Assembly: GCF_035917335.1 (NCBI RefSeq)
Contig: NZ_CP109067.1
Span: 2,665,001 to 2,729,000, forward strand
Source of the DNA: Micromonospora sp. NBC_01813
Lineage (GTDB): Bacteria; Actinomycetota; Actinomycetes; Mycobacteriales; Micromonosporaceae
Reading direction: 5' to 3'
DNA: 64,000 bases
Positions 16,760 to 24,740 of the stretch are shown here, one piece after another; position 1 is the stretch's first letter, and the number at the start of each line of letters is the position of its first letter. Position numbers and translations under genes: made by a program. The notes beneath the pieces are model-generated. The model was not told the DNA's origin. It made no database searches and worked only from the letters and a program-made list of their open reading frames with translations.

Positions 16760-17371
16760 GTGTTCGCCGTGACAAGACGATCGGCCGAGGTACGCCTCGA
16801 CTCGCTGCTGCGCACCGCCTGCCAGGTGATCGTGGAGCGTGGTCTGGCCAACACCCGTACCGCAGACGTGGCGGAGGCAGCGGGAGTCAGCCAGGCGCTG
16901 GTCTTCTACCATTTCGCCACCAAGGAGCGGCTTCTCGCCGAGGCGTTCGCCTACGCGGCCGAACAGGATCTGGCGCGGCTCGACGCCGTCGTGCGGTCCG
17001 CGGCGGACCCGCTGGAGAAGCTCAAGAAGATCATCCGGCTGTACGCGCCGACGGGCAGGTCGAAGTCGTGGACGCTCTGGATCGACGGATGGTCCGAGTC
17101 GCTGCGGACCCCCGCGTTGAACCGGGTCTGCCGCAACCTCGACCTGCGCTGGAAGGAGGCGCTGACCGGGGTGATCGCCAGCGGGTGCGCCGACGGCACC
17201 TTCGACTGCCCCGATCCCAAGGGCGCGGCGTGGCGGATCAACGCCCTGATCGACGGGCTGGCCGTCCAAGCGGCGATCCACGACCGAGGGGTGACCCGCC
17301 GGCAGCTCACCGACTGGATCCGACTGGCCGTGGCCCGGGAGATCGGGCGGGAGCCGGCGGAACTCGGCTGA
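16760..17371 (+). CDS. TetR-family transcriptional regulator
   Basis: DNA-binding repressor of 203 aa. The helix-turn-helix is complete near residues 25-60: TRTADVAEAAGVSQALVFYHF followed by ATKERLLAEAF. The C-terminal ligand/dimer domain has no recognisable specificity. The GTG at 16760 fits a leaderless start; a second GTG at 16769 is a possible alternative. The next gene is convergent, so a target other than itself is not apparent. The promoter holds a palindrome suited to autoregulation. Confidence 0.85.
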   Translation: MFAVTRRSAEVRLDSLLRTACQVIVERGLANTRTADVAEAAGVSQALVFYHFATKERLLAEAFAYAAEQDLARLDAVVRSAADPLEKLKKIIRLYAPTGRSKSWTLWIDGWSESLRTPALNRVCRNLDLRWKEALTGVIASGCADGTFDCPDPKGAAWRINALIDGLAVQAAIHDRGVTRRQLTDWIRLAVAREIGREPAELG

Positions 17372-17393
17372 GCAGCCGGCTGGTCGAAGCGGT

Positions 17394-18239
17394 TCAACTC
17401 CCGTCGTCGACCAGGTCCGCGACCTGCTGACGGCTCAACGTACCGTCGACGACCAGCACCCGGTGCCGCCGTTGGACCTGCCCACCGGCCGAAACCGGCA
17501 GCGGCTCGTCGAAGGCGAGCGCGACGCAGACACCCGGGTAGATCCCGGTCCGGACGAACCAGTGGTCACCGTCGCCGAGCCCGGCGAAGACCAGGGTGTA
17601 CGGCTGCCCGCCGGCACCCTCGCCGGTCAGCGCCACCCACGGCTCGGTGCTGCCGTTGACCGCCTCCTCGCCATCGGCGGCGGCGCTGAAGGCGTGCGGC
17701 GTGCCGGGGGCGAGTCGCCAGAAGAATCCTCCGTAGCCGGCGCCGCCCGGTCGGCCGTTGGTCGCCGGGCTGCCCAGGCTGATGGCCCGGTCGGCGGGCG
17801 CGGTCAGGGCGTACCCGATGTCGAAGGCCCATGCCTCGTCGTGTCCGGCGACCTCGCCGACGGACACCGCGCGCTCCTCGGTCAGCAGCGTCGTTCCGGC
17901 GGGGTCGCACCACCGCAGCCGCTGCCGGAAGCCGCTCGGCCGGCGGTCGAGCCAGCTGTCGTGGGTGATCCGGCCGTGGTCGGCCCGCCAGGTGTAGCCG
18001 GTGTCGCGGACGTAGGTCCGGCCGCCCCAGAGGTTCGTGCCGGAGACGTCCTGCATGGTCACCGAGACGCCCAGGTGCCAGCGGTGGTCCGCCGGCAGGG
18101 TGTCGGTGACCGGCACCCCGGCGAGGGTCCGGACGGGATGCAGGTACGGCCGCGGCGAGTAGCGGGGGTCGACCTCGGGGTGGACGACGTACTCGGCGAC
18201 GGGTCGGCCCGCCACCTCCAGCAGCATGGGATCGGTCAT
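17394..18239 (-). CDS. PmoA-like protein (DUF6807)
   Basis: Protein of 281 aa matching the PmoA/DUF6807 family, which is found in sugar catabolic gene sets and has no proven reaction. Seen: RPYLHPVRTLAGVPVTD and DHRWHLGVSVTMQDVSGTN with the family His pair, WGGRTYV, GFFWRLAPGT, and GDGDHWFVRTGIYPGVC near the end. There is no signal peptide, so it is cytoplasmic. It is divergent from the LacI gene, and a LacI-type palindrome lies about 45-57 bp upstream of its start. The name PmoA is historical and does not indicate methane oxidation here. Confidence 0.78.
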   Translation of the reverse strand: MTDPMLLEVAGRPVAEYVVHPEVDPRYSPRPYLHPVRTLAGVPVTDTLPADHRWHLGVSVTMQDVSGTNLWGGRTYVRDTGYTWRADHGRITHDSWLDRRPSGFRQRLRWCDPAGTTLLTEERAVSVGEVAGHDEAWAFDIGYALTAPADRAISLGSPATNGRPGGAGYGGFFWRLAPGTPHAFSAAADGEEAVNGSTEPWVALTGEGAGGQPYTLVFAGLGDGDHWFVRTGIYPGVCVALAFDEPLPVSAGGQVQRRHRVLVVDGTLSRQQVADLVDDGS

Positions 18240-18282
18240 CAGCAGGTCGCCTCTCGGGGATTCGCGGCTGGGAGCTCGAGCT

Positions 18283-18296
18283 GGAAAGCGCTTACC
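18283..18296. promoter_or_regulatory. LacI-type operator upstream of the PmoA-like gene
   Basis: GGAAAGCGCTTACC contains the perfect core AAGCGCTT with near-symmetric flanks, the classic LacI-family operator shape. It sits between the PmoA-like gene and the LacI gene and resembles the sites before rhaM. Confidence 0.6.
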
Positions 18297-18438
18297 GATG
18301 CTGGCAGGTTACCCGCGCACCGGCGTGGCCGCCCAGACTGGACCACCGCCGGTGTCCGACAGCGGCCGGCGGGCGGATAATCGCCGCAGCGTTGTGACGT
18401 TTCAGGCCAGCGCACCGCCACCATCGAAGGAGACACAG

Positions 18439-19482
18439 GTGCCGGGACCAGCGATCAGCATTCGGGACGTCGCCTCCCGTGCCGGTGTGTCGGTCGGCAC
18501 CGTGTCGAACGTGCTCAACCGGCCGGACATCGTCGCGGCCGGCACCCGGACGAGGGTGCTCGCCGCGATCAGCGAACTCGGCTTCGTCCCGAACGACGCG
18601 GCCCGGCAACTGCGTCGTGGCCGGAGCCGCACCCTGGGCCTGGTGGTGCTGGATGTGGCGAACCCGTTCTTCACCGACGTGGCCCGGGGCGTCGAGGACG
18701 CCACCAGCGCCGCCGGGATGCCGGTGATCTTCTGCAACAGCGACGGCGACGCCGCCAAGGAACGCGCCTATCTCGACCTGCTCGAGGAGCAGCGGGTGCA
18801 GGGGGTGCTGATCACCCCGGTCGACGACGCGAGCGAACGGTTGATGCGGCTGCGGGAACGCGGCGTACTGGTGATCCTGCTGGACCACCGGTCACGCCGG
18901 CCGGACATCTGCTCGGTCTCCGTCGACGACCGGCTCGGTGGCGCGCTGGCGCTGCGGCACCTGATCGACGCCGGGCATCGGCGGATCGCGTTCGTCGGCG
19001 GACCGCAGCACCTGGAGCAGGTCCGGGACCGGTACGCCGGCGCGGTCCAGGCAATGACCGAGACAGGCCTGCCCGAGGGGCAGCTGCGCCGCTTCGACAC
19101 GCCGAGCCTGACCGTCGCCGCTGGCCGCGACGCCGCCGCCCGGATGCTCGGGATGCCACGTACCTCCCGGGTCACCGCGGTCTTCTGCGCCAACGACCTG
19201 CTCGCGCTCGGGGTGCTGCAGGGGCTGACCCGCCAGCAGGTGCGGGTGCCGGACGACATCGCGTTGGTCGGCTACGACGACATCGAGTTCGCCGCCGCAG
19301 CGGCGGTGCCGTTGTCGTCGGTGCGCCAGCCTCGGCAACGGCTCGGGCACACCGCCGCGACCCTGCTGCTCGACGAGGCGGCCAACCCCGACACCCACCG
19401 GCACCGGCAGGTCGTCTTCGACCCGGAGCTGGTGGTCCGCGAATCCAGCCAGGAGTCCCGTAGCCAGCGCTCCGGCGGCTGA
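18439..19482 (+). CDS. LacI-family regulator of the rhamnose genes
   Basis: Repressor of 347 aa. The N-terminal helix-turn-helix is ISIRDVASRAGVSVGTVSN with the hinge helix pattern, followed by a periplasmic-binding-like sensor domain (RTLGLVVLDVANPFF onward, RITAVFCANDLLALG-like block, and VALVGYDDIEF). The start is GTG at 18439, with AAGGAG 6 nt upstream. It is transcribed in the same direction as, and 97 bp before, rhaM. Matching palindromes in front of rhaM and of the PmoA-like gene suggest it controls both; a rhamnose-derived inducer is inferred from this context. Confidence 0.85.
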   Translation: MPGPAISIRDVASRAGVSVGTVSNVLNRPDIVAAGTRTRVLAAISELGFVPNDAARQLRRGRSRTLGLVVLDVANPFFTDVARGVEDATSAAGMPVIFCNSDGDAAKERAYLDLLEEQRVQGVLITPVDDASERLMRLRERGVLVILLDHRSRRPDICSVSVDDRLGGALALRHLIDAGHRRIAFVGGPQHLEQVRDRYAGAVQAMTETGLPEGQLRRFDTPSLTVAAGRDAAARMLGMPRTSRVTAVFCANDLLALGVLQGLTRQQVRVPDDIALVGYDDIEFAAAAAVPLSSVRQPRQRLGHTAATLLLDEAANPDTHRHRQVVFDPELVVRESSQESRSQRSGG

Positions 19483-19510
19483 CCGCGGCCGTCCGCCGCG
19501 CCCGGCGACC

Positions 19511-19567
19511 TTGACAGTCACATTGAAGCGCTCGTATGTTTGGAACCTCGCACTTGAAACGGTTCAT
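19511..19567 (+). promoter_or_regulatory. rhaM promoter with two LacI-type operators
   Basis: The -35 is TTGACA (19511-19516) and the -10 is TATGTT (19535-19540), with an 18-bp spacer. The operator-like sequence TTGAAGCGCTCG (19523-19534) fills the spacer, and TTGAAACGGTTCAT (19554-19567) lies just after the predicted start of transcription. Both share the core of the site at 18283. Confidence 0.65.
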
Positions 19568-19579
19568 TCAGGAGTTGAC

Positions 19580-19927
19580 GTGCGGCGATACTGCTTCATG
19601 CTGCGGGTCCGCCCGGAGCGGCTGGCGGAGTACCGGACCCGGCACGCGGCCGTCTGGCCGGAGATGCTGTACGCGTTGCGCGACGCCGGCTGGCACGACT
19701 ACTCACTCTTCCTGCACCCCGACGGGCTGCTGATCGGTTACGTCCGGGCAACCGATCTGGCAGCGGCGCAGGCCGCGATGGCCGCCACCGAGGTCAACGC
19801 CCGCTGGCAGGCCGAGATGGCACCGTTCTTCACCGAACTGGACGGCCGCCACCCGGACGAGGGCTTCGTCCTGCTCGACGAGATCTTCCACCTCGATGAA
19901 CAGCTTGCCGCGACACCGGACGCGTGA
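19580..19927 (+). CDS. rhaM: L-rhamnose mutarotase
   Basis: Interconverts the anomers of L-rhamnose before isomerisation. The protein has 115 aa, near the family length of about 104. Seen: the opening RRYCFMLRVRPERLAEYRTR with its conserved Tyr, HAAVWPEMLYALRDAGWHDY with the active-site His/Trp region, and NARWQAEMAPFF. I chose GTG at 19580 because AGGAG lies 5 nt upstream; earlier codons in frame fall inside the promoter and operators. It is the first gene of the rhamnose operon. Confidence 0.88.
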   Translation: MRRYCFMLRVRPERLAEYRTRHAAVWPEMLYALRDAGWHDYSLFLHPDGLLIGYVRATDLAAAQAAMAATEVNARWQAEMAPFFTELDGRHPDEGFVLLDEIFHLDEQLAATPDA

Positions 19928-19943
19928 TCTGAAAGGGCATCCC

Positions 19944-21104
19944 ATGACCGAGCGGATCAAGGCCGCGCTGCGCGACCAGCGGATCGAGGTGCCGTCCTGG
20001 GCGTACGGCAACTCGGGCACCCGGTTCAAAGTGTTCGCCCAGCCCGGCGTGCCCCGTACGCCGCAGGAGAAGATCGCCGACGCCGCGCAGGTGCACGCGT
20101 TCACCCGCATCGCCCCGATCGTGTCGCTGCATATCCCGTGGGACCGGGTCGACGACTACCAGCGGCTCGCCGACCACGCCGACGAACTCGGTGTACGGAT
20201 CGGCACCATCAACGCCAACGTGTTCCAGGACGACGACTACCGGCTGGGCAGCGTCACCAACCCCGACCCGAGGATCCGCCGCAAGGCCGTCGCGCATCTG
20301 ATCGACTGCGTCGACGTGATGGACGCGACCGGCTCGACCGACCTCAAGCTGTGGTTCGCCGACGGCACCAACTACCCCGGGCAGGACAGCATCCGGGCCC
20401 GCCAGGACCGGCTCGCCGAGGCGTTGGACACCACGTACGCCCGGCTCGGTGACCGGCAGCGGCTGCTGCTGGAGTACAAACTGTTCGAGCCGGCCTTCTA
20501 CACCACCGACGTGCCGGACTGGGGTACGGCGTACGCGCACTGCCTGCGCCTCGGCGACCGGGCGAAGGTGGTGATCGACACCGGCCATCACGCCCCCGGG
20601 ACCAACATCGAGTTCATCGTGGCGTTCCTGCTGCACGCCGGCAAGCTGGGCGCGTTCGACTTCAACTCCCGTTTCTACGCCGACGACGACCTGATGGCCG
20701 GTGCCGCCGACCCGTTCCAGTTGTTCCGGATCATGTTCGAGATCGTCTCCGCCGACGCGCTGCGCCCAGCGGGCGGCATCAACTTCATGCTCGACCAGTG
20801 CCACAACATCGAGCCGAAGATCCCCGGCCAGATCCGTTCGGTGCTCAACGTGCAGGAAGCAACCGCGAAGGCGCTGCTGGTCGACGCCGAAGCGTTGGCC
20901 GCCGCGCAGGCCGCCGGTGACGTGCTCGGCGCCAACGCCGTACTGATGGACGCGTACCACACCGATGTCCGGCCGCTGCTGCGCGAGCTGCGCGCCGAGC
21001 AGGGCCTGGACCCGGACCCGATGGCCGCCTACGGCCGCAGCGGGTACGCGCAGCGGATCGCCGCCGAGCGGGTCGGCGGTCAGCAGGCCGGCTGGGGGGC
21101 GTGA
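19944..21104 (+). CDS. rhaI: L-rhamnose isomerase
   Basis: Converts L-rhamnose to L-rhamnulose. The 386-aa protein is of the Pseudomonas/actinobacterial RhaI type, a xylose-isomerase-like TIM barrel with two metal ions. Seen: RIEVPSWAYGNSGTRFKVF, IVSLHIPWDRVDDY, WFADGTNYPGQ, LLLEYKLFEPAFY with the metal-binding Glu, DTGHHAPGTNIEFIV with metal-binding residues, and INFMLDQCHNIEPK. The ATG at 19944 has GAAAGGG upstream. It is followed without a gap by the aldolase fusion. Confidence 0.92.
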   Translation: MTERIKAALRDQRIEVPSWAYGNSGTRFKVFAQPGVPRTPQEKIADAAQVHAFTRIAPIVSLHIPWDRVDDYQRLADHADELGVRIGTINANVFQDDDYRLGSVTNPDPRIRRKAVAHLIDCVDVMDATGSTDLKLWFADGTNYPGQDSIRARQDRLAEALDTTYARLGDRQRLLLEYKLFEPAFYTTDVPDWGTAYAHCLRLGDRAKVVIDTGHHAPGTNIEFIVAFLLHAGKLGAFDFNSRFYADDDLMAGAADPFQLFRIMFEIVSADALRPAGGINFMLDQCHNIEPKIPGQIRSVLNVQEATAKALLVDAEALAAAQAAGDVLGANAVLMDAYHTDVRPLLRELRAEQGLDPDPMAAYGRSGYAQRIAAERVGGQQAGWGA

Positions 21105-21109
21105 GGACG

Positions 21110-23221
21110 ATGAGCGACGAGTCGCATCAGCCGGTCCACGACGAGGTGGCCGCGCTGCTGGCCCGGGGGCACCGGCTCGGTGCCGACCGGCGGACCACCA
21201 ACTTCGGTGGCGGCAACATCTCCGCCAAGGCCCACGCCGACGACCCGGTCACCGGTGAGCCGGTCGAACTGATGTGGGTCAAGGGATCCGGTGGTGACAT
21301 CGGCACGCTGACCGCCGACGGGCTGGCGGTGCTGCGGGTCGACCGGCTGCGCGCACTCGCCGAGGTGTATCGGGGCCAGCGCGGAACCGGAAGCGCCCAC
21401 CCGGGCCAGCGCGACGGCGAGGCGGCCGGGTCGCGGCGGGAGGACGAGATGGTGCCGGCGCTCGACTACTGCCTGCACGGCCGGGGCGGTGCCGCACCGT
21501 CGATCGACACCGCGATGCACGGGCTGGTCGACGCCGCGCACGTCGACCACCTGCATCCGGAGGCCGGGCTGGCGTTCGCCACCGCCGCCGACGGTGCCGA
21601 GTTGACCCGCCGCTGCTTCGGCGACCGGGTGCGGTGGGTGCCGTGGCGTCGGCCCGGTTTCCAGCTCGGCGTCGACATCGCCGCGATCGCCCGGGACGAT
21701 CCGCAGGCGATCGGGGTGGTCCTCGGTGGGCACGGCATCACCGCCTGGGGGGCGACCAGCGACGAGTGCGAAGCCCGTTCCCTGGAAATCATCCGTACCA
21801 TCGAGCGGTTCCTGGCCGAACACGGCCGGCCGGAGCCGTTCGGACCGGTCCGTGCCGGGTACGTCGCCCTGGCGGCCGGGCAGCGCCGGGCGCGGGCCGC
21901 CGCGCTCGCCCCGGTGATCCGGGGCCTGGTCAGCACCGACTCCCGGCAGGTCGGCCGGTTCAGCGACGACGAGGTGGTGCTGGACTTCCTGGCCCGGCAG
22001 GCGCATCCCCGGCTGGCCGCGCTCGGCACGTCCTGCCCGGACCATTTCCTGCGGACCCGGGTCCGGCCGCTGCTGCTGGACCTGCCGGCCCACGCGCCAC
22101 TGGGCGACGCCGTCGCCCGTCTCCGTGAGCTGCACCGGCGGTACCGGGCCGACTATCAGGCCTACTACCAGCGGCACGCCGGGCCCGACTCGCCGCCGAT
22201 GCGGGGTGCGGATCCGACGATCGTGCTGGTGCCGGGGGTCGGCATGTTCAGCTACGGGCGCGATGCCGCCACCGCGCGGATCGCCGGCGAGTACTACCGC
22301 AACGCGATCGAGGCGATGCGCGGCGCCGAGGCGGTGTCGACGTACGCGCCGATCGACGAGGCGGAGAAGTTCCGCATCGAGTACTGGGCCCTGGAGGAGG
22401 CGAAGCTGCGGCGGCTGCCGGCGCCCCGTCCGCTGGCCGGGCGGATCGCGCTGGTCACCGGTAGCGGGTCGGGCATCGGCGCGGCGACCGCCCGACGGCT
22501 GGCCGCCGAGGGTGCCGCCGTGGTCGTCGCCGACCGGGACAGCGCCGCCGCCTCACAGGTCGCCGAGGACATCGGCGGGCCGGACCGGGCGGTGGCGGTC
22601 ACCGTCGACGTGACCGACACCGGCGCGGTCGACGCGGCGGTGGCCCGGGCCGCGCTGGCCTTCGGCGGCGTCGACCTGGTGGTCAACAACGCCGGGTTGT
22701 CCCTGTCCCGGCCGCTGCTGGAGACGACCGACGCCGACTGGGACCGTCAGCACGACGTGATGGCGCGCGGGTCGTTCGTGGTGTCCCGGGCCGCCGCCCG
22801 GCTGATGATCGACCAGGGGCTCGGCGGCGACATCGTCTACGTGGTCAGCAAGAACGCCGTCTTCGCCGGCCCGGCGAACGTCGCGTACGGGGCGGCCAAG
22901 GCCAACCAGGCGCACCAGGTGCGGCTGCTCGCCGCCGAGCTGGGCGAGCACGGCATCCGGGTCAACGGCGTCAACCCGGACGGGGTGGTCCGCGGCTCCG
23001 GCATCTTCGCCGCCGGTTGGGGTGCGCAGCGGGCCGCGGTGTACGGCGTACCCGAGACTGAGTTGGGCGCCTTCTACGCGCAGCGGACCCTACTCAAGCG
23101 GGAGGTGCTGCCTGAGCATGTGGCGAACGCCGTGTACGTGCTGACAGCGGGCGAACTGTCGCACACCACCGGCGCCCACCTGCCGGTGGACGCCGGCGTA
23201 CCGGCGGCGTTCCTGCGGTGA
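21110..23221 (+). CDS. Bifunctional rhamnulose-1-phosphate aldolase / short-chain dehydrogenase
   Basis: Fusion enzyme of 703 aa. The N-terminal class II aldolase domain (about 1-430) should cleave L-rhamnulose 1-phosphate to dihydroxyacetone phosphate and L-lactaldehyde; it has TTNFGGGNISAK, VKGSGGDIGTL and the metal site DHLHPE with later GGHG. The C-terminal SDR domain (about 440-703) has TGSGSGIGAATARR for NAD(P), NNAG, and the catalytic pair in YGAAK. It should oxidise the lactaldehyde. This fused form is known in actinobacteria and Bacillus relatives. I prefer ATG 21110, because the GTG at 21101 overlaps the previous stop but has GGGGGG too near it. Confidence 0.9.
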   Translation: MSDESHQPVHDEVAALLARGHRLGADRRTTNFGGGNISAKAHADDPVTGEPVELMWVKGSGGDIGTLTADGLAVLRVDRLRALAEVYRGQRGTGSAHPGQRDGEAAGSRREDEMVPALDYCLHGRGGAAPSIDTAMHGLVDAAHVDHLHPEAGLAFATAADGAELTRRCFGDRVRWVPWRRPGFQLGVDIAAIARDDPQAIGVVLGGHGITAWGATSDECEARSLEIIRTIERFLAEHGRPEPFGPVRAGYVALAAGQRRARAAALAPVIRGLVSTDSRQVGRFSDDEVVLDFLARQAHPRLAALGTSCPDHFLRTRVRPLLLDLPAHAPLGDAVARLRELHRRYRADYQAYYQRHAGPDSPPMRGADPTIVLVPGVGMFSYGRDAATARIAGEYYRNAIEAMRGAEAVSTYAPIDEAEKFRIEYWALEEAKLRRLPAPRPLAGRIALVTGSGSGIGAATARRLAAEGAAVVVADRDSAAASQVAEDIGGPDRAVAVTVDVTDTGAVDAAVARAALAFGGVDLVVNNAGLSLSRPLLETTDADWDRQHDVMARGSFVVSRAAARLMIDQGLGGDIVYVVSKNAVFAGPANVAYGAAKANQAHQVRLLAAELGEHGIRVNGVNPDGVVRGSGIFAAGWGAQRAAVYGVPETELGAFYAQRTLLKREVLPEHVANAVYVLTAGELSHTTGAHLPVDAGVPAAFLR

Positions 23222-24732
23222 GCGCGGGTACGGACGGCCGACGACCGCGCCGGGCAGCCGCCACGGTCGCCGCCGTCGACCTCGGCGCGGCCAGCGGGCG
23301 GGTGATGCTGGGCGAGGTCGACGGCGACGGCGTACGCCTGACCGAGCTGCACCGCTTCGACAACGGCGGGGTGCGGGCCGGCGGCACGTTGTACTGGGAC
23401 GCGCTCCGGTTGTACGCCCAGACCCTGACCGGGCTCCGCGCGGCGCTGGCCCGCCGCGCCGACCTGGCGAGCATCGGCATCGACTCGTGGGCGGTCGACT
23501 ACGGGCTGCTGGATGGCACCGGCGCGTTGCTGGCCAACCCGGTGCACTACCGCGACCGGCGCACCGACGGGGTCGCCGAGCAGGTCGTCGCCCGGCTCGG
23601 CACCGAACGGCTCTACCGTGCCACCGGCGTGCAGCAGCTGCCGTTCAACACCTTGTTCCAGCTGGTGGCGGCGGCCGGGTCCCCGGCGATGGCGGTCGCC
23701 GACCAGCTGCTGATGATCCCCGACCTGATCGCCTACTGGCTGACCGGTCAGGCCGGTACGGAGGTCACCAACGCCTCCACCACCCAGCTGCTCGAGGTGC
23801 GTACCCGCCGGTGGGCGACCGATGTGATCACCGACGCCGGCCTGCCGCAGCGGATCTTCGGACCGCTGCGGCAGCCGGGTGACGCCGCCGGCGAACTCAC
23901 CGGGGAGGTTCGCGCGGAACTCGGCACCGACCGGGCGGTGCCGGTCACCGCGGTCGGCTCACACGACACGGCCTCGGCGGTGGTCGCCGTGCCGGCGACC
24001 GACGAGAGTTTCGCGTACATCTCGTGCGGCACCTGGTCCCTGGTCGGCCTGGAGTTGGCCGCCCCGGTGCTGTCGGCGGCCAGCCGGGCCGCCAACTTCA
24101 GCAACGAGGCCGGGGTCGACGGCACGGTCCGGTACCTGCGCAACGTGATGGGGCTGTGGCTGCTCCAGGAATGCCTACGGCACTGGCGGGCACAGGGCCG
24201 GCCGGTGGAGTTGGCCACGGTGCTGGCCGACGCCGCACGCGTACGGCCGCTGGCGGCCGTGGTCGACCCGGACGACCCGGTCTTCCTGCCGCCGGGCGAC
24301 ATGCCTGGCCGGCTGGCGCGCAGGTGCGCGGCCGGCGGCCAGCCGGTGCCGGACTCCCCCGCGTCCGTGGTCCGCTGTGTCCTCGACAGCCTCGCCCTCG
24401 CCCACCGGGCGGCGGTACGCGAGGCGGCCCAGCTCGCCGGACGTACGGTGACGGTGATCCACCTGGTGGGTGGCGGTGCCCGCAACGAGCTGCTCTGCCA
24501 GCTCACCGCGGATGCCTGTGGCCTGCCAGTGGTCGCGGGCCCGGTCGAGGCGACCGCGTTGGGCAACGTGTTGGTGCAGGCCCGGGCGCTCGGCGTGGTC
24601 GACGGTGGGTTGTCCGAGCTCCGGGGGCTGCTGCGGCGACGCTGCCGGCTGCGCAGCTACCGGCCGGACCTGACCTCGGCCCCCGCCTGGGCGGCCGCCG
24701 CAGCGAGGGTTCAGCCACCGCGATTGGGGTAG
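23218..24732 (+). CDS. rhaB: Rhamnulokinase
   Basis: FGGY-family sugar kinase (504 aa) that phosphorylates L-rhamnulose with ATP. Seen: AAVDLGAASGRVMLGE at the N-terminus, IDSWAVDYGLLD, the FGGY-type fold with VGSHDTASAVVAVP, ISCGTWSLVGLE, and GGGARNELLCQLTADACG in the ATP domain. The GTG start overlaps the stop of the aldolase fusion by 4 nt. It completes a full intracellular route from L-rhamnose. No dedicated rhamnose transporter is present in this window. Confidence 0.92.
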   Translation: MSAGTDGRRPRRAAATVAAVDLGAASGRVMLGEVDGDGVRLTELHRFDNGGVRAGGTLYWDALRLYAQTLTGLRAALARRADLASIGIDSWAVDYGLLDGTGALLANPVHYRDRRTDGVAEQVVARLGTERLYRATGVQQLPFNTLFQLVAAAGSPAMAVADQLLMIPDLIAYWLTGQAGTEVTNASTTQLLEVRTRRWATDVITDAGLPQRIFGPLRQPGDAAGELTGEVRAELGTDRAVPVTAVGSHDTASAVVAVPATDESFAYISCGTWSLVGLELAAPVLSAASRAANFSNEAGVDGTVRYLRNVMGLWLLQECLRHWRAQGRPVELATVLADAARVRPLAAVVDPDDPVFLPPGDMPGRLARRCAAGGQPVPDSPASVVRCVLDSLALAHRAAVREAAQLAGRTVTVIHLVGGGARNELLCQLTADACGLPVVAGPVEATALGNVLVQARALGVVDGGLSELRGLLRRRCRLRSYRPDLTSAPAWAAAAARVQPPRLG

Positions 24733-24740
24733 GCCCGTTC

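Noticed and set aside
17394-18239. Particulate methane monooxygenase subunit A
   Set aside because: It is soluble, without membrane helices, and of the DUF6807 family; the PmoA label is a naming accident.
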